NCBI RefSeq assembly: GCF_029892515.1
Contig: NZ_JARXVF010000002.1
Coordinates: forward strand, 124,001 to 188,000
Source of the DNA: Pseudaminobacter soli (ex Li et al. 2025)
GTDB taxonomy: Bacteria > Pseudomonadota > Alphaproteobacteria > Rhizobiales > Rhizobiaceae
Length of the DNA: 64,000 bases
Direction: 5' to 3'
A program made the position numbers and the translations under genes. A model generated the notes under the pieces. The model made no database searches, was not told the origin of the DNA, and saw nothing but the letters and a program-made list of their open reading frames with translations. Of this stretch, positions 8,483-16,840 are shown one piece after another; the first letter of the stretch is position 1, and every line of letters starts with the position of its first letter.

Positions 8483-9229
8483 ATGACCGATCAGCCAATC
8501 CTCGACTTCCTCGCCAGGCAGCTTTCATATCAGAGCGACGAGCCGCTCTACCGACGGCTGGAAGACGCCATAAAGCAGGCTGTCGCCTCCTCGCATGTCA
8601 AGCGCGGCGCCGTCATTCCCAGCGAGCGTGTGCTGAGCGAGGCGCTCGGAATTTCGCGCGTCACGGTCCGCAAGGCGATTGACGGCCTCGTATCGGACGG
8701 GTTGCTCGACCGCCGCCAGGGCGCCAAGACAGTGGTTTCGTCACGCTTTGAAAAGTCGCTGGCGACCATGACCAGTTTCTCCGAGGATATGCGCTCGCGC
8801 GGGCTGGAACCCGGTTGCGTTTGGATTTCGCGCGAGATTTCACGGCCTTCGCCGGCCGAAATGATGGCCTTGGGCATCTCCGGCAGTGAGAAGGTGGTGC
8901 GCCTAAGGCGCCTGCGGACGGCCGATGGCACCCCGATCGCCATCGAGATCGCGACCCTTCCGGCCCGCTTCGTGCCCGACCCGCGGGAGGTCAAGGAATC
9001 GCTCTACGAATATCTCGAAGCTACCGGTGCCTTGCCGGTGCGGGCGCTGCAGCGCATGCAGGCCAAGCCCGCAACCGAGGAGGAGCGTCTGCTCCTCGCA
9101 ACGCCGGGGGACATCTCGCTGCTGGTCATGGAGCGCCGCTGCTTCCTCGCCGACGGCCAGATCGTCGAGTTCACCCAGACCAAATATCGCGGCGACGTCT
9201 ACGACTTTGTCATCGAGCTGATACGATAA
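8483..9229 (+). CDS. GntR family (HutC/UTRA type) transcriptional regulator
   Basis: A 248-residue regulator with an N-terminal winged helix (PLYRRLEDAIKQ, then SERVLSEALGISRVTVRKAI) and a C-terminal UTRA ligand domain from about residue 95. The ATG at 8483 follows a GGAGGG site; an upstream in-frame ATG at 8459 lacks usable spacing. UTRA regulators typically sense phosphorylated sugars or amino sugars. It lies directly before the nanE-nanK-transporter genes and is inferred to repress them in response to an amino sugar phosphate. Confidence 0.88.
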   Translation: MTDQPILDFLARQLSYQSDEPLYRRLEDAIKQAVASSHVKRGAVIPSERVLSEALGISRVTVRKAIDGLVSDGLLDRRQGAKTVVSSRFEKSLATMTSFSEDMRSRGLEPGCVWISREISRPSPAEMMALGISGSEKVVRLRRLRTADGTPIAIEIATLPARFVPDPREVKESLYEYLEATGALPVRALQRMQAKPATEEERLLLATPGDISLLVMERRCFLADGQIVEFTQTKYRGDVYDFVIELIR

Positions 9230-9261
9230 TACCAGTTGAAGGCCTGTTGCAATCTGGTCTT
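9228..9261 (+). promoter_or_regulatory. Candidate GntR operator before the nanE-like operon
   Basis: AATACCAG at 9228 and CTGGTCTT at 9254 form an imperfect inverted repeat (one mismatch), and AATACCAGTT is identical to the site upstream of the GntR gene. It lies 50-70 bases before the nanE-like start, in the only gap available for that operon's promoter. Confidence 0.5.
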
Positions 9262-9299
9262 ATATTGTTACCGTCAGGGCGTCATAGGAGATGCTCGGC

Positions 9300-9986
9300 G
9301 TGCCGCTTGATATCGAAACCCTGAGGAATGGCCTCATCGTGTCCTGCCAGCCGGTGAAGGGCGGTGCGATGGACAATGCGGCGATGGTTGTCGGCTTCGC
9401 GCTGGCGGCAATCGACGGGGGCGCCGCCGGTCTGCGCATTGAATCGGCCGACTATGTCGCCGCCGTGCGCGCCGCCACCGACAAGCCCATCATCGGCCTG
9501 GTCAAGCGTGACCTTGACGACAGCCCGGTCCGCATCACCCCGTGGCTGGAGGATGTCGACGCGCTCGCCGCCGCAGGGGCCGACATCATCGCCTATGACG
9601 CCACCCAGCGCACCCGCCCGGTGCCCAGCAAGGCGCTTGTCGAACGCATCCATGCCCATGGCCGCGTCGCCATGGCCGACTGCTCGATCATTGCGGACGC
9701 CGGGCAGGCGCTGGCCGAGGGCGCCGATGTTCTTGGCTCCACGCTCGCCGGCTACATCGGCCCGGTCGAACCCACTGAGCCCGATCTCGAACTGATCTCG
9801 GCTATGCGCAAGCTCACCCCGCATGTCGTGGCCGAGGGCAATGTGCGCACGCCCGCCCTGGCCCAGGAAGCGCTTGCCGCGGGCGCGGCGATGGTCGTCG
9901 TCGGCTCGGCCATCACCCGGCCCGAACATGTCACCCAGTGGTTCCGTGCCGCGCTTGATGAAACTATCGCCAGGGAGGGAGCCTGA
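9300..9986 (+). CDS. nanE: N-acylglucosamine-6-phosphate 2-epimerase, NanE-like
   Basis: A 228-residue TIM-barrel protein with the NanE N-terminus LRNGLIVSCQPV, the KRDL segment, DATQRTRP and a C-terminal VAEGNVRTP...VVVGSAITRP phosphate-binding region. It interconverts N-acetylmannosamine-6-phosphate and N-acetylglucosamine-6-phosphate in sialic acid or ManNAc use. An ATG at 9291 is in frame but touches the AGGAG site (9286-9290); the GTG at 9300 has proper spacing and is preferred. It is followed by a ROK kinase gene, the usual NanE-NanK pairing. Confidence 0.82.
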   Translation: MPLDIETLRNGLIVSCQPVKGGAMDNAAMVVGFALAAIDGGAAGLRIESADYVAAVRAATDKPIIGLVKRDLDDSPVRITPWLEDVDALAAAGADIIAYDATQRTRPVPSKALVERIHAHGRVAMADCSIIADAGQALAEGADVLGSTLAGYIGPVEPTEPDLELISAMRKLTPHVVAEGNVRTPALAQEALAAGAAMVVVGSAITRPEHVTQWFRAALDETIAREGA

Positions 9987-9991
9987 TCGCC

Positions 9992-10846
9992 ATGGAGCGC
10001 TCCAACACCATCCTCGCGCTCGACATCGGCGGCACCAAGATGCTCGCCGCGCTGGTTGTTGGAGATGCGGTGCTCGAAACCAAGAAGATGCCGACGCCGC
10101 GCAGCGGCGACCCCGAGCAATGGCTCGTTTCCCTGTTCGACGCGATTGCCGGCTGGAAGGGCCGCTACGACAAGGTCGGCGTCGCCGTCACCGGCATCAT
10201 CGACGACGGCTGCTGGTCGCCGCTCAACCGCAAGACGCTCGACATCCCGGACCGCTTCCCGCTGGTCAAGACGGTCGCTCGACTGTCGGGCTGCGAAGCC
10301 GTGCTCGCCGCCAACGACGCCCAGGCCGCGGCCTGGGGCGAATATTCTCTCGGGGCCGGCCAGGGCCAGGATCTTGTGTTTCTGACCATCTCCACCGGCA
10401 TCGGTGGCGGCATCGTCATCAACGGCCGCCTGCTCGGCGGGCTTGCCGGTCATTTCGGCCTTCTCCGCAGCCTCGACGAAGGTGCCGGCGTGCTCGAGGA
10501 CCTCGTCTCCGGGAACTGGATTGCCGCCCAGGCGGCTCCTCACCAGCCCGGCGCCACCGCCCGCGAGGTCTTCGCGGCCGCGGCGACAGGACAGAGCTGG
10601 GCAAACGACATCATCCAGGCGTCGGTGCGCCAGACCGCGCTCCTGTGCCGAAACATCCAGCTCATGCTCGACCCTGCCCGCATCGTCATCGGCGGCGGCA
10701 TCGGTCTGGCGCCGGGCTATCTCGAATCCGTCCGGCAGGCGCTGGGAAGCCTGCCGCCACGGCTCGCCCCGCAACTTCACGCCGCCGCACTCGCGGAGAG
10801 CGCCGGCGTCGTGGGCATTGCGGACCTTGCAAGACAAAAGAACTGA
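9992..10846 (+). CDS. nanK: ROK family N-acylmannosamine kinase, NanK-like
   Basis: A 284-residue ROK kinase with the ATP-binding motif LALDIGGTKM at residues 9-18, a ISTGIGGGIVING loop and a VIGGGIGLAPGYLE segment. The CxCGxxGC zinc motif common in NanK is missing, so substrate preference is inferred from its place directly after nanE (5-base gap). It would phosphorylate the imported amino sugar to supply NanE. A GAGGGAG site precedes the ATG. Confidence 0.78.
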   Translation: MERSNTILALDIGGTKMLAALVVGDAVLETKKMPTPRSGDPEQWLVSLFDAIAGWKGRYDKVGVAVTGIIDDGCWSPLNRKTLDIPDRFPLVKTVARLSGCEAVLAANDAQAAAWGEYSLGAGQGQDLVFLTISTGIGGGIVINGRLLGGLAGHFGLLRSLDEGAGVLEDLVSGNWIAAQAAPHQPGATAREVFAAAATGQSWANDIIQASVRQTALLCRNIQLMLDPARIVIGGGIGLAPGYLESVRQALGSLPPRLAPQLHAAALAESAGVVGIADLARQKN

Positions 10847-10864
10847 CCCGGAGGAGATTTCGAA

Positions 10865-12193
10865 ATGCCATTTGCCAAGATGAGGAAGGGCGGACTGCTC
10901 GCCGTCACCATCGCCAGCCTGCTGGCAAGCCCCGCATTCGCCAAAGTGACCGTGCTTGGCTGGCCGGGCGGTCCCGAGGAAACGGCCCTGCGCGCCGCTG
11001 CCGCCGCCTACAACGCCAAGGCTGATGTCGCCGATAATGACAAGGTCGAACTGCTGTTCTTCAATCGCGACGGCTTCTGGGACAAGCTGCAGGCCGACCT
11101 CGCGGCCGGCTCGAAGGCCTTCGACGCCAACCTGCTCGCCACCTACTCCATCGGCCGCTATGCGCCCTTCATGGAGCCGGTCGAACTGTCGGACGAAGCC
11201 AAGGCCGTCTATGGCGACTCGGTGCTCACCACCATGCAGTACGAAGGCAAGCAGTACGGCGTCCCGACCGACCTGTCGCTGCACTTCATGTACTACCGCA
11301 AGGACCTGATCGACGCGCTGCTCAAGGACGACGCCGCCAAGGCCAAGTTCGCGGAGATCTCCGAGAAGCATCTCGGCAAGAAACTCGAGCCGAAGAACCC
11401 GGAGGAGTGGACCTGGGATGACTATGCCGCGACCGCCCTCTACTTCACCCAGGCGGTGAACCCGGACAGCCCGACCCGTTACGGCACCGTGCTGCAACTA
11501 AAGAACCTGCTGTTCAACATGATGGTGTTCCAGTCGCTGCCGCGCGCCTATGGCGGCAATTGGATGGACGCCGACGGCAAGATCACGGTCAACTCCGACG
11601 CCTATCGCAAGGGCCTCGAGACCTACAAGCTGCTCTACGATGCTGGCGCCACGCCGCGCGACTCGCTGTCCTACGAGTTCGCCGAGGCCAATGCCGCATA
11701 CGCCTCGGGCCAGGTCGCCGCGATGGTGCAGTGGAATGCTGCCGCTTCCGACCTGACCTCGAAGGAGAAGTCGCCGGCCGTCGCCGAGGTCACCGCGACC
11801 AAAGCGCCGCCTGCCGGCCCGGAAGGTCGCTTCACCCACATCCACGGCCTCGGCTTCGGTCTCAACAAGAACGCCGAGAACAAGGAAGGCGCCAAGGCCT
11901 TCATCAAGTGGCTGTCGTCCAAGGAAGCGGCGCTGATCTACGCCAAGAACAGCGGCGCACCGGCGCTAACGCCTGACGTGGTCAAGGAAGTCGCCGCCGA
12001 GCGTCCCGACCTGGTCCAGCTCGGCGAGTTCGCCTCCAAGTACGGCTACGTCATGAATGGCGGCACCTCGGCCAAGGCGCTTTCGGTCTACGAGCTCCAG
12101 GCCAAGGAGTTCACCGGCTACTGGTCGGGTCAGCAGTCGCTCGACGACGCGCTGAAAAACACCGAAAAGGGCATGGCCGAACTGCTCAAGTAA
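10865..12193 (+). CDS. Extracellular solute-binding protein, family 1 (CUT1)
   Basis: A 442-residue periplasmic binding protein with a Sec signal ending near PAFAK (residue about 25), resembling UgpB/MalE-class receptors. GGAGGAG precedes the ATG. It follows the ROK kinase by 18 bases. Together with the two CUT1 permeases downstream it would import the amino sugar used by the NanE/NanK enzymes. The ligand is inferred from the operon only. Confidence 0.88.
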   Translation: MPFAKMRKGGLLAVTIASLLASPAFAKVTVLGWPGGPEETALRAAAAAYNAKADVADNDKVELLFFNRDGFWDKLQADLAAGSKAFDANLLATYSIGRYAPFMEPVELSDEAKAVYGDSVLTTMQYEGKQYGVPTDLSLHFMYYRKDLIDALLKDDAAKAKFAEISEKHLGKKLEPKNPEEWTWDDYAATALYFTQAVNPDSPTRYGTVLQLKNLLFNMMVFQSLPRAYGGNWMDADGKITVNSDAYRKGLETYKLLYDAGATPRDSLSYEFAEANAAYASGQVAAMVQWNAAASDLTSKEKSPAVAEVTATKAPPAGPEGRFTHIHGLGFGLNKNAENKEGAKAFIKWLSSKEAALIYAKNSGAPALTPDVVKEVAAERPDLVQLGEFASKYGYVMNGGTSAKALSVYELQAKEFTGYWSGQQSLDDALKNTEKGMAELLK

Positions 12194-12200
12194 GCAAGCC

Positions 12201-12232
12201 GGCCGATGGCGGCGGCCCCGCCGCCATCGGCC
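12201..12232 (+). terminator. Strong stem-loop between binding-protein and permease genes
   Basis: GGCCGATGGCGGC (12201-12213) pairs perfectly with GCCGCCATCGGCC (12220-12232). There is no T-tract. In many CUT1 operons such hairpins after the receptor gene stabilise its mRNA and lower permease expression; that role is inferred here. Confidence 0.65.
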
Positions 12233-12240
12233 CATCCCCT

Positions 12241-12349
12241 CACAGGTTCAGGACTCGGCACCTCCGCCACTTGCATGTTGTGGCGATCCTGGTGCGTTCT
12301 GTTTTCCCGCCGTGCGGGTCGGGTCAGAATGCCGAGTCCTGAGCCTGTG
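12241..12349. repeat. 109-bp palindromic intergenic element
   Basis: The ends are a 20-bp inverted repeat with one mismatch: CACAGGTTCAGGACTCGGCA at 12241-12260 and its complement at 12330-12349. The interior holds further small hairpins (GCCAC/GTGGC, and CCCGC around GTGCGGG). Size and mosaic palindromic build recall the RIME elements described in Rhizobium, but I cannot confirm sequence identity. It sits inside the operon, upstream of the first permease, which has a weak ribosome site. Confidence 0.6.
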
Positions 12350-12431
12350 GAAGGGCGGGCCGCGAGGCCTTCCTGACTTCGGTCCAACCAGCCACTGTCG
12401 CTTCCATCGGAAGCCAGCCTTAGATCGATTG

Positions 12432-13319
12432 ATGACAACGCTGACGCGACGCGCCCCTTCTTCCGAATTCAAGCTGCTAACGACGCCGCTGGTTCTGTTC
12501 CTGCTGGTGTTCCTCGGCTTCCCGGCAATCGTCAACCTCGTCTATTCGGTCTCCGAGGTCACCTTCGAGAACCTGCGGAATCCTCAGGTCACCGGCTTCG
12601 CCAACTTCGCCTCCGTCTGGAACGATGCCTCTTTCTGGCAGGCGAGTTGGTTCTCGCTGCGCTTCGGCCTGCTCGCCGCCGTCCTCGAATGCGCGCTCGG
12701 GCTGTTTCTCGCAATTTTCCTGTCGCCGCTGATCGAAAAGCGCAGCTGGCTGATGGCGATCCTGATGCTGCCGCTGATGGTGGCGCCGGCACTGGTCGGC
12801 CTGATGTATCGCCTCGTCCTGCACGAGTTCGTAGGCCCGGTGCCCTACTATCTCTGGACCTGGTTCGGGGCCAGCTTCTCGTTCCTGGGCCCGACCTCCG
12901 CCTTCTGGACGCTGATTGTGGTCGAGACCCTGCAGTGGACGCCTTTCGCGCTGCTCCTGTTCTACATGGCCTATCAGGCGATCCCGAAAGAGATCGTCGA
13001 GGCCTCCGCCATGGATGGCGCCCGCTATCGCCATCGGCTCTGGTACATCGAACTGCCGCTGATGGCGCCGACCATCGTCGTCGCCCTGCTGATCCGCTTC
13101 ATCGACGGCTTCCGCGTCTTCGACAACGTCTATGTGCTGACCGGCAGCGGCCCCGGCGGCTCTACCGCCTCGCTCTCGATCTACATCTACGAGGCCTTCT
13201 TCAAGCAGGGTGCCATCGGCAACGCGGTTGCGGCTTCCGTCATCCTGTTCGCGGTGTCCTTCGCCGTGCTCTACGGCCTCAACTACCTCGCCAGCCGCCG
13301 CAGGGGAGCTATCAGATGA
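12432..13319 (+). CDS. CUT1 sugar ABC transporter permease (MalF/UgpA type)
   Basis: A 295-residue membrane protein with six predicted helices and the EAA-loop region IVEASAMDGARYRHRLWYIELPLMAPT. The ATG has no good Shine-Dalgarno site; a longer frame would start inside the palindromic element and is unlikely. The stop overlaps the next start by four bases (ATGA), so the permeases are translationally coupled. Confidence 0.88.
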   Translation: MTTLTRRAPSSEFKLLTTPLVLFLLVFLGFPAIVNLVYSVSEVTFENLRNPQVTGFANFASVWNDASFWQASWFSLRFGLLAAVLECALGLFLAIFLSPLIEKRSWLMAILMLPLMVAPALVGLMYRLVLHEFVGPVPYYLWTWFGASFSFLGPTSAFWTLIVVETLQWTPFALLLFYMAYQAIPKEIVEASAMDGARYRHRLWYIELPLMAPTIVVALLIRFIDGFRVFDNVYVLTGSGPGGSTASLSIYIYEAFFKQGAIGNAVAASVILFAVSFAVLYGLNYLASRRRGAIR

Positions 13320-14137
13320 TCACCGCCCTCCGCTGGCTCGTCTTCGCCGTCGCTGCCTTCGCGATGAACTTTCCGATCCTGGTGACGCTCGCCACCTCGT
13401 TCAAGAGCGCGCGCGAGTTGTCGACCAATCCCGGCCTCTGGGTCTATGCGCCGACGCTGGAAAACTACGCCGCTGTCTTCACCGTCTCCGACCGGCTAAA
13501 CATCTTCCTCTACCTGTTCAACAGCATCGCCGTCGCCCTGCTCGGCACCGGCCTGGCGGTGGCGCTCGCCTTGCCCGCAGCCTATGCGATTGCGCGTGGC
13601 AAGGTCGGCGAGCGAACGCTGCTACCCTTCATCGTCAACCTGCGCGCCGTGCCGCTGATCATCTTCGCCATCCCCCTCTACATGATGTTCCAGTGGCTGG
13701 GGCTGCTCGACACCCGCCTCGGCCTCGGCCTGATCCTCACCATCGTCAACCTACCGCTGGCGCTAGTCATCCTCGCCAACGCCATCCGCGACGTGCCTGG
13801 TGAACTCGACGAGGCCGCCCTGATGGACGGCGCCGGCCGTACGCAGATCCTGTTCAGCGTAATCGCCCCGGTGTGCCGGCCGGCCATCGTCACCAGCCTG
13901 ATCTTCGGCTTCATCACCGCCTGGAATGAGTTCCTGTTCGGCCTGATGCTGACCACCTCCGAGGCGGTGCCGATCACTGTTGGCGCGTCCTTCTTCTTCG
14001 CCGCCAGCGGCGGTGGCGTGCAGTGGGGTGTGGCGTCCGCTGTCATGGTCGTCGGCGCGCTGCCGCCGATCCTCCTTGGCCTCATCATGTATCGCCAGAT
14101 CAGCGGCTCCATGACTGCCGGTGCGGTCAAAGGCTGA
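13316..14137 (+). CDS. CUT1 sugar ABC transporter permease (MalG/UgpE type)
   Basis: A 273-residue partner permease with six helices and the EAA loop [16 protein letters not shown]. It begins within the stop of the preceding permease gene. GC-rich codon use matches its neighbours. It would form the heterodimeric channel, but the ATPase gene following it is truncated. Confidence 0.9.
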   Translation: MITALRWLVFAVAAFAMNFPILVTLATSFKSARELSTNPGLWVYAPTLENYAAVFTVSDRLNIFLYLFNSIAVALLGTGLAVALALPAAYAIARGKVGERTLLPFIVNLRAVPLIIFAIPLYMMFQWLGLLDTRLGLGLILTIVNLPLALVILANAIRDVPGELDEAALMDGAGRTQILFSVIAPVCRPAIVTSLIFGFITAWNEFLFGLMLTTSEAVPITVGASFFFAASGGGVQWGVASAVMVVGALPPILLGLIMYRQISGSMTAGAVKG

Positions 14138-14153
14138 GCTCTCGGAGGAACCT

Positions 14154-14336
14154 ATGAGTACGATTTCGCTGCGGAAGGCGGGCAAACAATATGGCGCCAC
14201 CGAGATCATAGGGGATCTCAATCTGGAGATCGCCGACGGCGAGTTCGTCGTCATCGTCGGCCCCTCTGGCCAATTCCTCAAGGCCGGCGATCATGCGCAG
14301 CAGTATTTTGAGAGTTCTCTATTGACTCATTCATAG
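14154..14336 (+). pseudogene. CUT1 ATP-binding protein, truncated in Walker A
   Basis: A GGAGGAA site and ATG start a normal MalK/UgpC-type N-terminus ([14 protein letters not shown], then FVVIVGPSG). After GPSG at about 14272 the expected CGKST is replaced by unrelated residues and the frame stops after 60 codons; the family is normally about 350 residues. The nucleotide-binding site is therefore lost. The break coincides with the start of the ArsR-SRPBCC segment, so a deletion or insertion joined unrelated DNA here. Confidence 0.85.
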
Positions 14337-14342
14337 CTCGCC

Positions 14343-14365
14343 GGTTATTGATTAGATCAATAGCC
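14343..14365 (+). promoter_or_regulatory. Palindromic operator before the ArsR-like gene
   Basis: GGTTATTGAT, TAG, ATCAATAGCC: 10-base arms with one mismatch, ending 18 bases before the regulator ATG. ArsR-family repressors bind such AT-rich palindromes in their own promoters. Confidence 0.6.
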
Positions 14366-14383
14366 AGGGAGTTATGCGTTTTG

Positions 14384-14707
14384 ATGCCGTCCAGTTACGA
14401 CATGCTCTTCAAGACCCTCGGGGATCCGACCCGACGGGCGATCTTCGAGCGGTTATGCCGCGAAGGTGAGTAGACGGTTAGCGCCATAACCGCCCAGGCC
14501 GGCATCTCGCAGCCGGCCGTCTCGAAGCATCTTGGCGTCCTGAAAAAGGCCGGTCTGGTGAAAGATCGCCACCACGGCCGCCAGACGCATTACAGCGCGC
14601 GGCCCGGAGCTCTCGTCCCGCTGACCGATTGGGCCGAGCAAATGACCGGCTTCTGGCAGAGCCGGTTTGATACCCTCGAAGACTTGCTGAAAAGGATGGA
14701 TCAATGA
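14384..14707 (+). pseudogene. ArsR family regulator with internal TAG stop
   Basis: Apart from a TAG at 14471-14473 (codon 30), the frame reads through 107 codons as a complete ArsR/SmtB regulator: FKTLGDPTRRAIFERL, then ISQPAVSKHLGVLKKAGLV as recognition helix. The stop is one base away from a CAG or GAG codon, so it looks recent. Its end overlaps the next ATG (ATGA), the normal layout of ArsR-SRPBCC pairs. A short restart from an internal codon would lack the first helices. Confidence 0.85.
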
Positions 14708-15114
14708 ACGAAGCCGTGACCGAAACGCTCTCAGTCGTCGTCGAACGCGAGATTGCGTATCCGCCGGAGAAAATCTGGCGTGCGCTCACCCAGCCCCATT
14801 TGATCGAGGAGTGGCTGATGAAGAACGATTTTGCGCCGGTAGTGGGCCACCGCTTTGATCTCCGCGCCGACTGGGGCGGCGTTAGCTGCGAGGTACTCCA
14901 AATCGAGCCAGGCAAGACCTTGTCCTACACATGGAGCGCCGCAGGGCTCGACAGTATCGTCACCTGGACTCTCACGCCCTCGGACACCGGGACCCAGCTG
15001 CGTATGGAGCAGACGGGTTTCCGGCCGGATCAGCAGCAGGCCTATTACGGCGCGAAGGCCGGGTGGCCGCGGTTCCTCGAAAATCTGGAGCAGATATTGG
15101 CGCGGATCGACTGA
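14704..15114 (+). CDS. SRPBCC/AHSA1 domain protein
   Basis: A 136-residue Aha1/CalC-like START-fold protein: ERE(I)AYPPEKIWRALTQPHLIEEWL at the N-terminus and a C-terminal FLENLEQIL helix. These proteins bind small hydrophobic ligands and are nearly always co-transcribed with an ArsR repressor, as here. Loss of the repressor would leave it unregulated. Confidence 0.85.
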   Translation: MNEAVTETLSVVVEREIAYPPEKIWRALTQPHLIEEWLMKNDFAPVVGHRFDLRADWGGVSCEVLQIEPGKTLSYTWSAAGLDSIVTWTLTPSDTGTQLRMEQTGFRPDQQQAYYGAKAGWPRFLENLEQILARID

Positions 15115-15158
15115 AATCCGTCGGGCCGATTGAGAGTTTCGTCGCAAAGGAGGTCATA

Positions 15159-15386
15159 TTGAATTGGAACGCATGGATTCGGCAAAGCCACCGCTGGCTG
15201 TCGATTGCTTTTACGGCGACTGTTATCGCCAACTTCCTCGTACGGGCTTTTGGTGAGCCTCCCGCTTGGGTGACCTACTCGCCGCTGCCGCCGCTGTTCT
15301 TGCTGCTGTTCAGCGGCCTGTACATGTTCGCGCTTCCCTATGTCGCCGGACGGCGCAGCGTGCGACGCGTCACCGGGCAGGGGTGA
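15159..15386 (+). CDS. Small hypothetical membrane protein
   Basis: A 75-residue protein starting at TTG after a strong AAAGGAGG site (7-base spacing); there is no better ATG. Two hydrophobic segments (WLSIAFTATVIANFLV and PPLFLLLFSGLYMFALPYV) predict two membrane helices. It follows the SRPBCC gene by 44 bases and probably shares its transcript. Function unknown. Confidence 0.65.
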   Translation: MNWNAWIRQSHRWLSIAFTATVIANFLVRAFGEPPAWVTYSPLPPLFLLLFSGLYMFALPYVAGRRSVRRVTGQG

Positions 15387-15405
15387 ACACAAGGAACAAG
15401 AGGAA

Positions 15406-15427
15406 TCGGCCGCGCTTGCGCGGCCGA
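15406..15427. terminator. Hairpin between convergent genes
   Basis: TCGGCCGCGC and GCGCGGCCGA are perfect complements separated by two bases (a 4-base loop in practice). It lies between the small membrane protein and the convergent exonuclease gene. Confidence 0.5.
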
Positions 15428-15463
15428 CACTGTGGGCAATTTTCTCAGTTAGCAGATTGCTTG

Positions 15464-16435
15464 TTAGGCCTTGAAGCGGTCAAACGCGGTAAGGCGCCTG
15501 ACCGGTGGGTCGGCTTCATCCCACCGATAGATTTCCGAGCGCAGGTAGCGGAGTTCGTTCTCGAGTGCATCTTCCGCAAGCTCGATCCACCAGGATTTCG
15601 GTCGCCCGTCACTGCCGTCAGACCAGCGATAGCCGCGCGCTTTCAGGTGGTCCTTCATGTCGAACGGGCTGTTTGCCGCAAAGATGCGAACGCGGGATCG
15701 CTGGCTGGCTGCGTAGAGCTCGGCAAACGGCGTGCGTCCCGGCTCTCCCTCACTCTGCGCGAGAACCTCGAGCAGGGCAAAGCAGTCATCGACGGCTCGG
15801 TGGCCCTCGTGAAAATAGCCCGCTTGGCCGATCAGATAGCCGAGTTTGGTGCCTTCGAAGCCGCGAAACGCCCAATCGACTTCCGAAACCGAGCAGGCCC
15901 AGGCTTTCCCAGCGAAGATTGACGAGAAGGCCTCGCAGAATGGCCGATCGAAGCTGGCGTTGTGGGCGATAACGAGATCAGCAGGTTCGACGATGGCGCG
16001 AAGCCGGTGGACATCAATCATCTGACCGGCGACCATGTTGTCGGTAATGCCGGTCAGACGCGTGATCTCCGGTGGGATCGAAATGCTCGGTTGCTGCAAT
16101 CCTCCGTAGACGCCGATGACATCGCCGATATTGCCAGCCTCATCAAATGTGAAGGCAATGGCGCCGATCTCAATAATCTCGTCCTTGCGGTGATTGAGGC
16201 CGGTGGTCTCGGTGTCGAGGATTACGCCCTTCAAGGGATATCCAGGCCGCGAGGCCGCCATGACAGGACGAGGCTCGAGCATTTTCAAGATGCGGTAGCG
16301 ACCGGTCGCCTGCAGGTGCCGCACCATGTCGTCTTCATTCAATCCAGGCGATGGCGGGTGTTTCATCGCCGACGGAACAGACTTCTTTCCAGGAGCCGTC
16401 GCTTTCGAAACAAACAAATCGAACTGCTGCGCCAT
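15464..16435 (-). CDS. DEDDh 3'-5' exonuclease (DnaQ-like)
   Basis: A 323-residue protein with all three exonuclease motifs: Exo I VILDTETTGL, Exo II IAHNASFDRPF, and Exo III HRAVDDCFALL with the DEDDh histidine. The fold covers about residues 68-235. The C-terminal 80 residues (FDMKDHLKARGYRWSDG...WWIEL) form an extra domain seen in rhizobial DnaQ-like proteins, of unknown role. It stands alone, so a repair or RNA-processing nuclease is more likely than the Pol III epsilon subunit. Confidence 0.85.
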   Translation of the reverse strand: MAQQFDLFVSKATAPGKKSVPSAMKHPPSPGLNEDDMVRHLQATGRYRILKMLEPRPVMAASRPGYPLKGVILDTETTGLNHRKDEIIEIGAIAFTFDEAGNIGDVIGVYGGLQQPSISIPPEITRLTGITDNMVAGQMIDVHRLRAIVEPADLVIAHNASFDRPFCEAFSSIFAGKAWACSVSEVDWAFRGFEGTKLGYLIGQAGYFHEGHRAVDDCFALLEVLAQSEGEPGRTPFAELYAASQRSRVRIFAANSPFDMKDHLKARGYRWSDGSDGRPKSWWIELAEDALENELRYLRSEIYRWDEADPPVRRLTAFDRFKA

Positions 16436-16529
16436 TCACCTATCTCGAGCTCATGCTCAAAAATTCTCCGGACTGCATCGTCGGTCAAATTCGCTATAAG
16501 GCATCCACCCGAACAAATCAGGAGAAAAC

Positions 16530-16736
16530 ATGGAAACCGTGGAAATCAGCAACCGTAGCGATTTCGCCCTGTGGGCGATTCAGCGGGCGCAGGAAATCGT
16601 TACGGTAGAAGGTGCCACCTTTGCGATTGCCGCTCGTGACATGAACGAGGAAGCCCTGACGGAGACCGCCGCCGCGCTTGGCAAGGCGATCAGTGACGCC
16701 ATGCTTGAGGTCTTCGACGGCCTGATAGGTGACTAG
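16530..16736 (+). CDS. Small hypothetical protein
   Basis: A 68-residue acidic, helical protein (METVEISNRSDFALWAIQ...). A CAGGAGAAAAC site precedes the ATG. No domain recognised. It is divergent from the exonuclease gene by about 95 bases. Confidence 0.55.
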   Translation: METVEISNRSDFALWAIQRAQEIVTVEGATFAIAARDMNEEALTETAAALGKAISDAMLEVFDGLIGD

Positions 16737-16840
16737 GCGGTGTGGACGGATTGCCGCATGTATTGCGTTTGGGATTCCTGACTTGAGCTTTGTCTGATTC
16801 ATGGAGTGCCGACTGATTTGGAGGTCGGTAAGGGAGCGTC

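Noticed and set aside
9752-11497. 581-codon minus-strand open frame
   Set aside because: It lies opposite the nanE-like, nanK-like and receptor genes and has no family motif; GC-rich codon bias keeps the antisense frame open.
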